A DNA stretch of 64,000 nt, from assembly GCF_001649575.2 (NCBI RefSeq), contig NC_051445.1:27480216-27544215 (forward strand). The letters are read 5' to 3'. Positions 23,673 to 36,420 of this stretch are shown piece by piece. Position numbers and translations under genes: made by a program. The stretch comes from Kryptolebias marmoratus. Lineage: Eukaryota > Chordata > Actinopteri > Cyprinodontiformes > Rivulidae. The notes beneath the pieces are model-generated. The model was not told the DNA's origin, did no database searches, and saw nothing but the letters and a program-made list of their open reading frames with translations. Position 1 is the first letter of the stretch. The number at the start of each line of letters is the position of its first letter.

Positions 23673-23918
23673 AGAACTTGGACTGGAATGGCGGCGCAGT
23701 TTGGGTGACTCTTTGCCAGCTGACGAGCTCTTGGCGTTAATGCAGGCATTGTTCTCAGAATGGACCCTCTTCACCTGACTGGTGGGCTTCTCAAAGGGGT
23801 CGAAGCCGCTCTGTGTGCGCTGAACTCTCACCTTCTTGTCCTCAGGGATGGTGTCCAGGGGCTTGATGACAGAGTCGGTTCCCTGGCAGCCGCGTGTGGA
23901 CATCTTTGTGACACATAT
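23673..23918 (-). CDS. cdk14: cdk14 coding exon: N-terminal regulatory region
   Basis: This is an internal coding exon of cyclin-dependent kinase 14 (PFTAIRE kinase). It is 246 bp (82 codons, phase 0 at both ends), with an acceptor ending TTTTGACAG and a donor GTAAGT. The protein starts ICVTKMSTR, runs through DSVIKPLDTIPEDKKVRV and FDPFEKP, and ends RRHSSPSS. This is collinear with vertebrate CDK14 from about residue 42 to 123, without length change. The Met in KMSTR could also act as an internal start, but coding continues upstream of it to the splice site, so I annotate the whole exon. Family knowledge: CDK14 pairs with membrane-bound cyclin Y and phosphorylates the Wnt co-receptor LRP6 in G2/M. 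The RHSSPSS stretch is a reported 14-3-3 type motif. The preceding coding exon is not in the window, so the intron upstream exceeds 40 kb. Identification is very secure. Confidence 0.97.
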
Positions 23919-26590
23919 CTGTCAAAACAGGGAAGAGAGGAAAATAGAACAAAGATAAAAGTGAGAATTAAAGGATTAAAAAAAAAACACACTTTGATCA
24001 CTAGCGCACAGCCAGTTCCTGACTGTATTCTTGTCTTTTAGATTCTGCAAGCTTTTCCATCCTTTTGTCAGTCTGAGTCTCTTCCTTCCCTGTAGATCCT
24101 CACTGCTACCTTTCTCTGAGGATTGGAACCTTTTCATCTCTATCCCTGTTTTCTCTGATCAAAACAACTTCAGCCTGCAGTCAGCGCTGCTGCACACACG
24201 GTGCTTCTGATCCAAACATTCACACACTTCCACTTTATCTCTGACACACATCAACACCCATACAGTACTACTGTGCATACATGCTGCAGACAGGTTCCAA
24301 CAAGCCCATCTGGAAAGCTGACTGCCCACCCCTCATATCCGTTTTCACCACAAAGCACCTTACCAGTGGCTCCTCCACCATAGACTCAGCATATTGAACA
24401 TAAAGGACCCTGGTGGTATGGCATGTTTTTGCCACAGCTCGGTTAGAATTAAATATTTAAGCATGGGCTCCCCAGCAGGAAGAACTTCTAATTACTTTAA
24501 CACGTGAGGAGGAGTCACCTTGCAGCTCACTGACTCTTTAGCATGGGCCTTTTGTTTGGACACAATGAACAAATTCACATTACAAAACTTCTGTCAGCAA
24601 GTTCTGCTCAAATTTTATTTTGACCAAAAATATTGTAAGAAGAACTAACTACTGATGAGAAGTAGTTGTAAAGATTCCTGATTTTCACAGTGTCATCGAA
24701 AAAAAAAACATTTAGACCAAACTAAATGGTTCCCATTTTACACAGATGTACTTAATTGCAAATTGACCAGGAGCATCCATGATTACAAGGAAAAACTCTG
24801 GACTGTAAGTAGTGGGTGATTTGCCTTAGCAGGGATCGCCTACACCTATTTATCCATTTTCTATGCATGCTTGTTCCTGTTCAGCACAAGTAGCTGGGGA
24901 TTATTTCCAGCACTTAATGAGTTTTGGGCAAAATCACCTATACTTATCTCCTGCTCTTCTTTAGTCTCTTTCCTTCTTCTGAGGATTTAAGGTTTTGGAA
25001 ATCTATGCCAGTATAAGACAGAAACAGAGTTAAATTTCAGTAGCTCCAACTAAGAAACTGTGGGTAACATACATAAACAACACAGCTGGCAGTAGCACTG
25101 CCTCTTTGTGTTTTTTGCCTACAGTTTAATAAAGACCACAAATTTAAACCTTCACCTAGAGTATAAGTCCCAATAAAATCTTAAAATTACCTTTCAACTA
25201 GCACAAATGAAATTTTACCATCATTTGTTACACAATCTGGGTTTCTGTAAGAACAGAAACAATGAAGCCTCACAAACTGAAACATTACTTTTAGCATAGT
25301 TTTATTTGGCTCAAAATACACTCCATTTATTGTTTTAAAAATGACACTATTTTTTATAAATTAGTTACATGACTTTTCTGGAGACGATGTGACAAGCAAC
25401 ATGCCTGGTACATGGAATAACATTTCTGTGACCACTAAACTTCATCTACTTTTTTTTTGCCTTTATCTAAGCTAACAATAGAAGTAGCTTCAAAAAGAGT
25501 TTGAGTTTCAGATTAGCAGCAAACTCTACAGGTCTTAGTTTTTCAATTTCAGTCAAACTAATCTGAAATGTTTAACTTGAAATTTTCAAAGATGGAATCC
25601 CAACATTTCTGTTTATATCCAACTGCCATGTCAGCATAACAATTACTGAACAGAATTGACAGAAACCAATCCAGGTTTTTCTCCGGGTGCACACACGTGC
25701 ACTCATGAATCATACAAGTTATATAAATGCAAGACTGTGGTTTAACTTTTCTATGACTCTTCCCTGTTCAGAAAAGGCACTACTACTACTACTATATTCA
25801 ACTGGGATGATTTGATTGCAGCTCTGATTGAGAGCATTCACACCTGGCAGTACAAACACAACCCAATACACATTATTCTGTTAGTTACCCACTTTGTATG
25901 CAGATACACATGCAGCCACATCGCACAGTGAGCTGTTAGATCAACAGCAAATAGTGTGACAGCAGGTCTGCTGATGTTCCTGTAAAAAAATACAATCCAT
26001 TCAGATATCTGAACTACTTTATCATTTTGACATTAACACGGTCACAAAGGCTGGAACGTAACATCAGCGCTGTGTTTAATCAGGTGACTATAATGCAACA
26101 TAATGTTGCTCAGATTGTTGTTCTGTGATTGACAAAGCACATTGTATCTTATGGTAACCACAGTGGGTCCAATCAACTCCAAAAACAATCAGAGAATCCG
26201 AAATATTTAATAAATCCCCAGAGGGAAATTCAAACTTATAAAGAAGCCCCAGATAGAAGATGACAAGTAGAGCAAGCTAGACAAAGATTATATCCAGGTA
26301 ATAACACTGCCACTTGTGTGGTCACGTCAGTTCAGAAGGAGGAACTATAGTAAGGCCAGGACAGATTGTGGTCAAACAATCAAACTTATGCAAATGAAAG
26401 TAATCCAGACCAGTGAAAATGAGTGAAAATGTTTTCTATGCACATTGAGGCCATTCAGACCTGTATTTAGCACTTTTTAGATGCAGTCCAATAGCTCAGA
26501 ATGGATTTTAGTGCCAGCCGTGAACAGGTATATAACTATATAATGCATCTTGCCTCATCTGAAGATCAAGATGACTGTTCAAGGAAATTA
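23919..26590. other. no repeat or exon recognised (cdk14 intron)
   Basis: Unique-looking sequence. A short CTA run lies near 25780. I searched both strands for the upstream coding exon of cdk14 (an MKKLRRTLSESF-type segment) and did not see it. Confidence 0.5.
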
Positions 26591-26599
26591 TTTAATTTT

Positions 26600-26900
26600 T
26601 GGAATTAGCGCACACACGCAAAACATTCTCGCCTACCTTTTGCCTTTCAGCTCTGGGCCTAATCAGGATAGTTTGTAATTAGACCAAGTAACAATCAGCG
26701 AGAATAAGAAGAATTGAGTCTGTAAACCTGCAGAGTAATGAGGTCGTTATGTTGTCCTCATGACTCCCATGTATATTCAATATTACCTTCGTGCCATCAG
26801 CTGTCATCTGAAGTAGCACATAAAAGAACAAAAACAAAGGCTCATTTAGAGCCGATCACACTACAAATCATCAATACTTGATGAGAGAGTGAGAACACGG
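26600..26900. other. candidate conserved non-coding block
   Basis: A stretch with balanced composition and no repeat words, including GCTCTGGGCCTAATCAGGAT, GACCAAGTAACAATCAGCG and GAGCCGATCACACTACAAAT. It looks unlike the flanking transposon-derived sequence. Only an alignment could show conservation. Confidence 0.25.
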
Positions 26901-28047
26901 TTCGTTAAAAGAATTCCCAGTCAGAGGATCTCTGGATCAGAAACAATGCAGTGGTAAAAATGATCACTCTGGTTCTTGAAAACTGAAAAACAAAGTCTGA
27001 TTAAATGTTGACAAAAGCAGTCTTTACTTGTGGAGAGAAACAGGTTTCAGATATCCTTAATGATACTGACTCTTACCACACTTTAAAAATTAACCAATGA
27101 CTCTGCTAAGCCGAGTATATTTTGTTTCAAACAAACACAACAACGTTAACAGAACATGGAGCAGTAACACAGGTGATCAGCAGCTGGGATTTTTAACAAA
27201 CCGTGCATGAACATATACTTATGATTATCCTAATACCTATATTCTACAACATGTCAAAAGAACTGATTTTGTTCTACACTCAAACACAGATGTGTAACAG
27301 CAACTATATTGTCCAATAATATATTTCTGCATCAATAATAAAAATTTCACTTATGTCTTTAGAATCATATTTTTTTTTTTTTTTTTACAAAACAATGACT
27401 TGTCTAAAAAACTGAATTGTGCAAATTTCCTTTTTAATATTTCCTTAATCTTGTATTGTTTATCCAGTCAGTCTATAAATAATTCACCATTAAGAGCTTT
27501 TCTATGGCTAACAGATTACAGATTTTTAGAAATTGGGGCAGCTAAAAGCCAATATACAGCAAGATATGTAAGTATATTTTTTCAGTCAAATTGTATTTTT
27601 TATTGAACATAATATAACAATAACTGCTTAACTTCAATAAATGCATATTTAAATTACCCTAAGAGGACTTGTAGACTTAAAAGTTATATATAAATATTTC
27701 AAAAACTTAATTGTTGAATACAGTAAGCTGGTTATAGCAGCTTTTGCTGCTGCTTCATTTTCTCACTTGGTAATTGATTAGGGCAGGAAATGGAAAGTAG
27801 CCAATTTTTAAAAACTGGCCAATATCGTTGTATTAAAATTGGTTGGCTGATTAATCATTCTATCTATTATACAAAGATAATCAAGTTTTTATTACCCACA
27901 GGGAATAATATATCTAATTACAAGGGTTAGAAAGAACAAACAAATCTAAAATAAATTTTCTGATTTCATTTCTGTTGAATGATCAGTTATAAGTGTGGCT
28001 ACAGTTAAATTATATTTTGATTTGCATTATTCTATGTCTTTCCTTAG

Positions 28048-28099
28048 AGAAAGGAGAGGATGTGAAAAGTCCTCCCAGCCGTGGCGAGAACCTGATCAG
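28048..28099 (+). other. exon-like block with canonical splice borders
   Basis: A pyrimidine tract with TGTCTTTCCTTAG precedes, and CAG|GTGAGTGTC follows, a 52-bp segment that is open in two frames (one reads KGEDVKSPPSRGENLI). It lies on the strand opposite cdk14. It could be an exon of an unannotated transcript, a transposon-derived intron border, or chance. I do not recognise the peptide. Confidence 0.25.
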
Positions 28100-28650
28100 G
28101 TGAGTGTCACTGATCCATGCTTATCTAATGAAATGCTTAGAAACCCTACTGGAAGTGTTTTGAGTTTCCTTGAAAGAGCAAAAGTATCCTTGAAAAGCTA
28201 ATTTGTGGATAAATTACTTTAATCAATCCTTAACTCACAAAATCAAAGTGTTTTTTTCCACTGTCTTCTGATGAAAAAAGGAAGAATTTTTTAAAGTTAA
28301 ACTTGATTTATGAGTTTGTTTTGGTGCTGCTTTATTACCAGTCTTTGTGCCAAGCTAACTGATTAGAAAAGTGATGCCTTACTCTGGACTGCTTAACATT
28401 AGTGTCATAAAACACACAAGTACAGAAAATTACTTGATCAAATACTTAACAATCTCCACATCATACACATTCAGATTCAACTGAAGTTGCTAAATGTTGC
28501 TGTCATTATAATAACAAACTAAAACAGTACTGAGCCATGCAACATCCCAAACTACTGAGCTCAAACTGTACAGCCATGGATCCTAAAGCATGGAGATGTT
28601 CTGCAGACTGAAACCAGAACTGAGATTGTTTCCCTCAATATCAGCCAACA

Positions 28651-29896
28651 ACGAAAAAGAAGGGGGTCTCAATCTTCCTGTCCTAAAATACTATTTTTGG
28701 GCAGCTCAGTTAAAGCCTTTAATTTCATGGATCCAACAGGACTCTCAAACAAGATGGCTGAGCATTGAGCAAGCGATGTGCACAGCACCATTAAATGTAT
28801 TGTCATTTTTAGATATTCCAGTAAAGGAACTGCCAGTATGGACTAAAACCACACGTGACATTTGGAACAAAGTACGAACTTCCTTCAGGCTACCAAGGGG
28901 TTTATCAATATTAACAAGCATTGGACATATTAAATCCTTCACACCCAATTTCTTAGACAAAGATTTTTCGAAATGGGCTGAACTGGGGCTTACATTTCTT
29001 CATCAGTTGATCGACTAGAACAACCTTATGTCAGTTGAAGAGTTATGTAGGAATTTTCATCTCCAAAAAAGTGATTTCTTTAGATATTTACAGTTGCGTT
29101 CTTTTTTGTCAGCACACAGGGACTGGGAAAGTGTACTAAATAGAAAACCTACTAATCCATTTCCAGAAAGGGGGTGGGGATAAAAAAATTTATTACAAAG
29201 TTATATAGTATATTTCTGTCAAAGAACCTTAACGAACCCACTTGGATAAAACACAGATGGGAGGCAGAGACGGCCAAAATAATTTCTGACAAAACATGGG
29301 AGGGAGTCTGGACCGAGGCACATCGGGTTACAAACTCAAATATGTGGCGGGAATATAAATGGAAAACTATTAGCAGATATTTCAGAACACCAGATGTAGT
29401 CGCTAAGATGGATCCTAATATACCAAGCTTGTGTTGGAGAAACTGTGGCTCAGCAGTCCCCAATCATACACACATTTTTTGGTCATGCCCTAAACTCCAA
29501 AACATTTGGGATGAGGTGTATAGTGCTATAAACCTTATCTTTCAGGAAACTATACCAAAAGATGTTACAGTTGCGTTGGTTGGTATTACACCAGCTGGTA
29601 TCCAAGGATGGGCTAAAGTATATCTGCTAAATATACTTCTTACAGCAGCCCTGAAATGCATTACAATCAGGTGGCATATGGAGTTTTGCTATCCCTCCCA
29701 AAGTGTATCCTTATCTTAGAGGTGTATGATGATGAGCCCACGGATGTGATGCTGAGGTCGTAAGATGCCATGCTAAGATGTTTATTTTATGGAAAACTGC
29801 ATACTGTCAACACTTGTGTTTTGTACCATGTATGGCTTATGTATGGCTGTATAATTGCTCTGTCAAAAATAATAAAGTGTAAGTTCTAAGAAAAAG
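28651..29896 (+). mobile_element. 5'-truncated L1-like LINE (ORF2 C-terminus) with 12-bp target duplication
   Basis: TATCAGCCAACA occurs at 28639-28650 and 29897-29908 (15 bp with one mismatch if extended), bounding a 1,246-bp insertion. Translation begins EKEGGLNLPVLKYYFWAAQ, runs open to a stop at 29016-29018, continues in the same frame (NNLMSVEELCRNF), then shifts near 29165. From 29174 the frame reads TKLYSIFLSK, then TWIKHRWEAE, CWRNC and HTHIFWSCPKLQN. The Cys-His cluster (CWRNC...HTHIFWSC) is the zinc knuckle at the end of L1/Tx1 ORF2. The tail is A-rich (AAGTTCTAAGAAAAAG). Confidence 0.85.
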
Positions 29897-30218
29897 TATC
29901 AGCCAACAGCGGAGTGCAAAACATTCATTAACAATCAGGGAGGTTGACTTTTTTCCACAGGAAGACAGTCCCTTCCAAAACAAACATAATAGCTGTTAGT
30001 ATTTTTTCCAATTTTAACATCATGTCTGCCTTTTCTACTGTATATAGAGACAACACTACATGACCTTCAGTCCAATAGTTCATATAAAACACAATAATCT
30101 TTCGAATCAAATGTCACAAAGAAAATATTTGAGAGCAAAACTGTCAGCAGAGCAGACCTTGAACATCCAAGTTTAATTATAGGATGCAGAACTGTTCAGG
30201 TGGCCAAAAGCATCAGTT

Positions 30219-30560
30219 AATTTTAAGGCCAAACATTCCTTTTCCAAATGCACTATGCATATCCATAAATGCTGGATTTCATGACTATACACTACTACCA
30301 CCATAGATTTAGCTCAATGTCTATAAATTTGATTGAGTTATAGATTTTTGTTTGTTTGTTTGTTTGCTAAAATAAACTAGCTGAAGTGACTTCCTTGACT
30401 CGGAGTGACTCAAAAATGTGTCATCTGCAGATGTACATCCAGTAATTACTTTCTGAAAATTTCAATAAAATTTGTCCAATGATTTTTGAGATCTTTTGCC
30501 AACAGTACAGACAAACACACATTAACATAACTGACCTTTTGCCTTCTTTGGGTGATAAAG
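30219..30560 (+). repeat. dispersed repeat family A, copy 5
   Basis: It runs TTTTAAGGCCAAACATTCC, ATTTAGCTCAATGTCTATAA, GTACATCCAGTAATTACTTT, TTCAATAAAATTTGTCCAA and a tail with ACAGACAAACACAC, then GACCTTTTGCCTTCTTTGGG. The inner CTTGAATTGGG part is replaced. Confidence 0.65.
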
Positions 30561-30879
30561 ATTGATGGAGTTTGGCATCTAAGGTGAGCCATAAAGGATA
30601 AAAACTTTAAGCATTTAAAGAATTATCACAAAGTGAAGTGCAGTTCATGCCAACATGAGGATGACTTTCCTTTGTAGCAGAACACCTCGCTGAGACAGGA
30701 AATCCCCACCAGAGATACAATTATATCGATTTTGGTTGAAGTACAGAGCTCTTTAATCAACAATATCCCCCCGCTATCATTAAAGCTCTATTATACCAAC
30801 ACATACATTAACAAATGGTGATGCACTGCATTTTTTTCTTATTTATAATTTATTTTGCACTGCTGACATGACCCCATTG

Positions 30880-31180
30880 CCCCTCAGGAATCATTTAACA
30901 TTCATCTTATCTTATAGCTGTCATAAAATATTGGAAATTGTGGGCAGTAACACAGCAGGCAGGCCCGGCTAATTCAACTATCTCCAGAGGAGTAGTTACT
31001 GATGGCATTAGCTTGAATGATGACAAGAACCATGGAGGCCATTAAAGACCAATCAGCCATAGAGCCTACTTGTGTGCCATGTTAACTCAAGGCTATCAGC
31101 CATGTTAAGCTGGCCCTGGTTCTGAGCTCACCCACAGTGTGAATGCATTTCCATTACACCAAGACAAAGCAGAGCTATCT
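30880..31180. other. candidate conserved non-coding block
   Basis: Repeat-free text such as CCTCAGGAATCATTTAACAT, TTGTGGGCAGTAACACAGC and CTCCAGAGGAGTAGTTACTG stands out from the AT-rich surroundings. Conservation is a guess pending alignment. Confidence 0.25.
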
Positions 31181-31199
31181 CCTTGCCTGGGCTCATCGT

Positions 31200-33595
31200 T
31201 CTGAGTTTAAGACGATATAGAGACGATACACTAAGAGGAGAGGCTGGAAAAAAACACCTCATCCTCCTTCTATTCACACCGCCTGCAGAGCACAAGGCTT
31301 TGTTTCACTGTACTTTTGTGTATAGTGTGCACACTGTGTATGTGTGTCTAAATAGATCTGGTACCTTCACAAATACGGCAACTTATGCCTTTTGTTGGAG
31401 CTATCCTAAAGTAATTTGAGCTACAGATAATTAAACAGCAAGAGGCAGTAAAATAATGAGTGTTGGATACATGAGAAGCACACTGAGGGTTACGCTGACA
31501 TGTCAGGGTGCTGATATTAAATTAACTATCAGGCAGATGCTGGGGTCAGAGTGGTTAGAAGTGCTGGAGGACCTGCACATGTTGCCCAGTGATGTCACAA
31601 GTGCCCCTTTTGTCAAAATGTATGTTTGATTCTTGAATAAGTTATGTTTTTATTTGGAGCAAGATATTTTCTAAGTTAAATAAACATTTATGTATGAATG
31701 AATTATAACAGTAAACTAACCTGGCAGGTGATGAATGAGGTCATGTCAGTAATGACTGGAATCCATTTGAGAAACACCTGAGCTTCAGGTCTTTTCCACA
31801 CAGAAACGTCATTTTCCAAAACAATTTTTTCAATTTGTCATTTCTAAAAATATCCTCGCAAACACAGCATTGTTTCTAGAAATGTTTTCATACCCAAAAA
31901 CATGCAGAAAATGGCCCAAATGCTGTTGTAACTATGCCAGGCTTGTATGTGGTGCTGTAACACTGCCATGAAATACACCAGAAACAATAAACAAGACATG
32001 GAGTATGCACATAAAGCTGACATGAGCTGTAAACACAACAAGAAGAAAAAGACACAATGGTAAACACAAGAACCAGAACTAAAACTTTTTTGTGAACTGG
32101 TGACAAAATGGAATTTCTACTTTGTGTCACATTAAACTACAAGACCACAAAAGTGCAGGACATGGAGTGTTGTCACGGAGTCAGGTCAGTCTAAATATTA
32201 ATAGGTGCTTTTCAGGAATAGGTTTTCCTTACGATTTTCAAAGCAGTTTTTATCTGCTTTATTAAGGACGATGGTACAGCTCATTAGCCTTCTTTGCTCA
32301 TTGAAGTGATACAGAATGCAAAGGTTTTGCTGGAGTTGAGAAACTGGTGTCTGCAGCACAAACGCAACCATGTAATATGTCCCTATGTTGTTGTTATGTA
32401 TTTCAGGCTTGGGGTGACAGGTTAGGCAGAAGGTGGGTCTATTATATCATAGTTTTTAAAAGGTTGTGTTTTGGCCATCCACATTAAAATGAAAGGGTGA
32501 CATTTCAAGATGTGTTTTTGAAAACGTATAGTTTAGGGGCTCCTAACACAATGGTTCTGTGTGGCTGCAAGGTTGAAACAAAATAAAAAAACAATAAACA
32601 TTTGCACATCCACTAAAACTGTACCTGTGTAAACAGGGCCTCAGTGTCATGAACTTTATTCTCATTGTGCCAATGGGATGCTGCAAGCACACTAAGTGAT
32701 AGAAAAACCATAAATTATTTCCTTTTCTAAGACAGTAACTTTAACTGCTGGTAAGTTGGAGCTGCAGCAGTGAGAAATGTTTTCAGGCCAAACCATTCTA
32801 AAGATTCTCTGAGGTTTATAAGGCCTGTTAGTCCCAATGTGCAGTGGTTATAAGGACCTATGTGTTTGTTTTTACACCAGTAGGGAAACCTGTGATTGCA
32901 GCTAATGATCAGCACTGCCAGGTGGCTTATGTACGTGACATTTACCAACAACAACTGAGGACTGTAGTTTGAGTTGTGTTGTGAATCTGCTTTAAATTTT
33001 AACAGACAGTTTTAAAGAGAACTTTCAAACACAACTTTGGGCCATTAAAATATTTTTAAACTGAACCTCTCAAATCCTATGGAAGTAGCAAAATTGGACT
33101 TAGTTTTTCACTTAAAGCTATTCCATTTTGGCTTCATTTTTGTTTAGTAAAAATGACATGGTGGAATCTGCTTGGTGCTTATGTACACTTGAGATTAAAT
33201 TTGAACCATTTAATGACCTGGTAAAGAATAGATCGTGTTTATTATGACCTAATACGTAAAGAACTAGAGCTGAACAAGAGTGGACTTTTTTTCCCCATGA
33301 TGGTAGTTTATACTGCCTTTGTAATTCACTTCCATAACTAACAATAGCAAGAGAATATTCATTCTCTCTAGTGCATCTAAAGCCAATATGACATTTGACA
33401 AAGCAAATGAATGTAGACTCACCTAATAACCTGATGACTTGTGGTTATAACCAAAGTGGTGCACTTAATTAAATATTCTTTGCTTTGATCATCTTAGAAA
33501 TGTTTTCTGAAAAAAATAAAAATAAAATAACAACAAAACACTAAGTAAATGCACTTAACAAACAACCAGAACTGACTCCAGTAGTTAATAGCAAA
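31200..33595. other. no feature recognised (cdk14 intron)
   Basis: No transposon ends, exons or RNA genes recognised. The region includes unassigned AT-rich sequence and short ORFs without family likeness. Confidence 0.45.
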
Positions 33596-33599
33596 CTTT

Positions 33600-33910
33600 T
33601 TGGAACAGATCTTATTTAATCTATTAGTGCCCAGAGTATGTGTTGGGGATCAGTCTCAGCTACTACCACACTAAATTTTATTTTAGTATCTGTAAAAGTG
33701 GCAATTTTGTGTTTGATAAGGTTCCTGTGGCAGCCATCTTGAATGTGACTGACTCCAAAAGTTAATGAGTTGTAGATGTACGTCTAATGATTACTTTTTG
33801 AGGGTTTCATTCAAATCCATCCACTGGTTCACGAGCTATTTTGCTAATAGACACACACAAACACAGGCAAAACATTATTACCATTTCACATTTGGCATCA
33901 GGTGATAAAA
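33600..33910 (+). repeat. dispersed repeat family A, copy 6 (5'-truncated)
   Basis: It begins near GTGTTGGGGATCAGTCTC and runs CTACTACCACACTAAATTT, GCAGCCATCTTGAATGTGAC, AAAAGTTAATGAGTTGTAG, GATTACTTTTTGAGGGTTTC, CCATCCACTGGTTCACGAGC, with an ACACACACAAACACAGGC tail. Confidence 0.7.
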
Positions 33911-34298
33911 ATATTAATGCAGTAGACATTTTGGCACACCTATTGTTCTGTCTTTGAATTTCATTGGCTTCCCGTCAAAGCCAATGTGACTTTTCTCTCC
34001 AAGTTACTCTCATTAAGTAACTGGCAGAAAGAAGCTAAACAAATTATGCAATAGCATTTTGCTATTTTGCTTCTGTGGCATTTATCATTCACAATGTCAG
34101 CCTTAAATTATTGTGGAGGAGAAACCTAATAGTTTTGTGTGGAAGGGGAAAATGTTTCATCAGCCAACTGATGCCCTGAATAAAAGCTTTATGACTGCAG
34201 CAGAAAATGACTTATTTAACTGCAGACACTGACAATTAAAAAAAGAATATTGGAATCTCACTCTCCTAAAGAAAGATACAGAATGAACATTTTATAAA

Positions 34299-34312
34299 TA
34301 AAAAATAAAGTG

Positions 34313-34409
<97 letters not shown>

Positions 34410-34427
34410 CACCACTTTATTTTTTTG
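34299..34427. repeat. AT microsatellite inside a near-perfect palindrome
   Basis: AAAAATAAAGTGGTGATATA on the left and TATATCACCACTTTATTTTT on the right are exact inverted arms around about 90 bp of TA repeats. The only interruption seen is TATACATA. Confidence 0.95.
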
Positions 34428-34429
34428 AA

Positions 34430-36335
34430 ACTAGCATTTAAAAATTCAAATGGCTGTTGTGTTAGAGTTTTAAAATTTAAACTTTTAAAGTATAGTTTTA
34501 AAGTGTTCACTGAGCAACATTGCTCTTGTTCTTTTGCTGCATCTATAATCTTTTTCATCATCCCCTATCTTCATTTTGTGTTATGTAATGCAGCTCCTCC
34601 TATCTGCTACCTCACTGGGCTTTGGCTGTTGGAGACTAGTTGCTTCCTCAAAATGGTGAGAAATTTCCTTTTATACCCTAGCTAAATTCTAAGTGTTTGC
34701 CCACCACTACTATCATATCCAGTGTTTATGATTTAATTTACTGGAGTACACTCATTAAGATGTATTATAACTAGAGAGGGGACCACAAGCTGGAAGTTGA
34801 AGCCACAAAGGATAAGTGCCCCCTAGTGGCTGACTGCAGTACTATTTTGAAGTTCTGCCCCTCTATGTAACTGAGTGGAACACTTTCCTTACTATAAAAA
34901 AAAACAGTATACTTCAGATCATTTCTTTCAGGTGATGATATTTGTTGATTCACGTTGCTTTTACCTTGTTACTGTATGTACAAATAGGCATTTTTTCACA
35001 CATTTACTTTTAATTAGTTATTTGTGGCTTTAAGAAAAAGTGTCACGTTACACTGTGATTGACAGTGTGACAGCCTGTTAGCGAGTTGGGAGGTGTGTAG
35101 ATGGGACTTTCATATCGTGGATACCGCCCCACATTCCGAGTGTTCAACCCTTGGCTTAAAAAAATACAACATGGCAGCAACCCAAAAAATTGACATATCT
35201 TCAATTTTAAATAGTCGGTAAAGAGGGAGCTGCTTCATCCATCTTCAATAATGTTGAAGGGTTGATTTTTGAAATGAAAATAGGCAGAGTTGAACCAGTT
35301 TTGCAATAATTGTTGTTTATAGTCAATAATAACACAGTTTGACAAAATATAAGATTTTAGCTCCAACAAGTTAATTGCCAAAGTGGTAAAAACTTGAGTC
35401 AAGGATCAGCTGAACGATTATACATCTCAGAAGTACTGGTTCAGGTCTTTACTGTCCTGTTTCTTAAAGACATGACTTTCAGATACTGCTCAAAGGTCTG
35501 GTTCAGCTGAATAAATCAGGGTTGGTTGGCTCAGAAATGAGGCTAAGTACTGTAGTTTACTTTGTAAAAAATAACAAAAGTTTTACACCAATGAAAATTT
35601 TATGGTAACAAAGACAGACGTAGCATTAAAAAAATGTTGCAGGGTAAACAGTAGACATTTTTTTCCTGGTGTTCTCAGAGTGGATGACAATCAGATTTTA
35701 ATGTCCATTTCTTTCAAGTTCTAGTGTTCAACAAATATCTTTGTCCACTGAATCTCTGTACAGAGCATTTTCAGAGCTGATACTCAGCTATCAGAGGCAA
35801 CAAAGGATTTTTCTTCAAATTCAGTGGATGCTTTTTGGGTCCAGCAAACATCCTGAAGGGTAAAGTGTTCCTGTCAGACCTTCTGACACATATTTAACAT
35901 ATTGAGCCTCTGACTTTGATTGGGATTCTGAAGAACAGAAAGCTCAGACATAAATGGCCAAATTGGCTCGTGTCCCAGCAGATCTGGCTTCAGAAGAATA
36001 CACAGTCATTCAGGAGAATGGCCACAATGTAGAAAACTCCTGATGCTGTAGCTCTAACTGTTCTTCTCACTAGCAGCCTCCACTCTTGCTCATCCTCAGA
36101 CATGGTCATATAAGGCTGTGAAACCAGATTCAGGAGGGCAGCGATGTGGAGAAAATACTTTACTGAGCACAACAACTTGTGTCATGTAGTGCAGAGATGC
36201 TGCAAACACAATTTCTGTCTCTGTCAGGGAAATGACTGATCCAAGGATTCATTACAAATTTTGTTTGTTTTTAGGTCAGAAAACCAGTCCAGTGAGTTCT
36301 CAAAGTTGAAATTTGATTTGACTAGAACAACCTGG
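34430..36335. other. no feature recognised (cdk14 intron)
   Basis: No named repeat. A minus-strand ORF at 35990-36175 has a hydrophobic look but no family; see the rejected list. Confidence 0.4.
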
Positions 36336-36337
36336 GC

Positions 36338-36420
36338 ATCTATATGGATAGATGGATGGACGAATGGAAGAAAGAAGGACAAATAGAAAGAGGGATGGGT
36401 GGATGGACAGAAGGAAAGAA
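36338..36420. repeat. degenerate GGAT/GAAAG tetranucleotide tract
   Basis: ATGGATAGATGGATGGACG-type repeats pass into GGAAGAAAGAAGG and GGGTGGATGGACAG. Confidence 0.8.

Noticed and set aside
28590..28650. First codons of the open frame leading into the L1
   Set aside because: The target-site duplication shows this is host sequence, not L1 protein.
35990..36175. Minus-strand ORF with a protein-like look (SEDEQEWRLLVRRTVRA, hydrophobic end)
   Set aside because: No recognised family, no splice support, and the flanking frames are full of stops.
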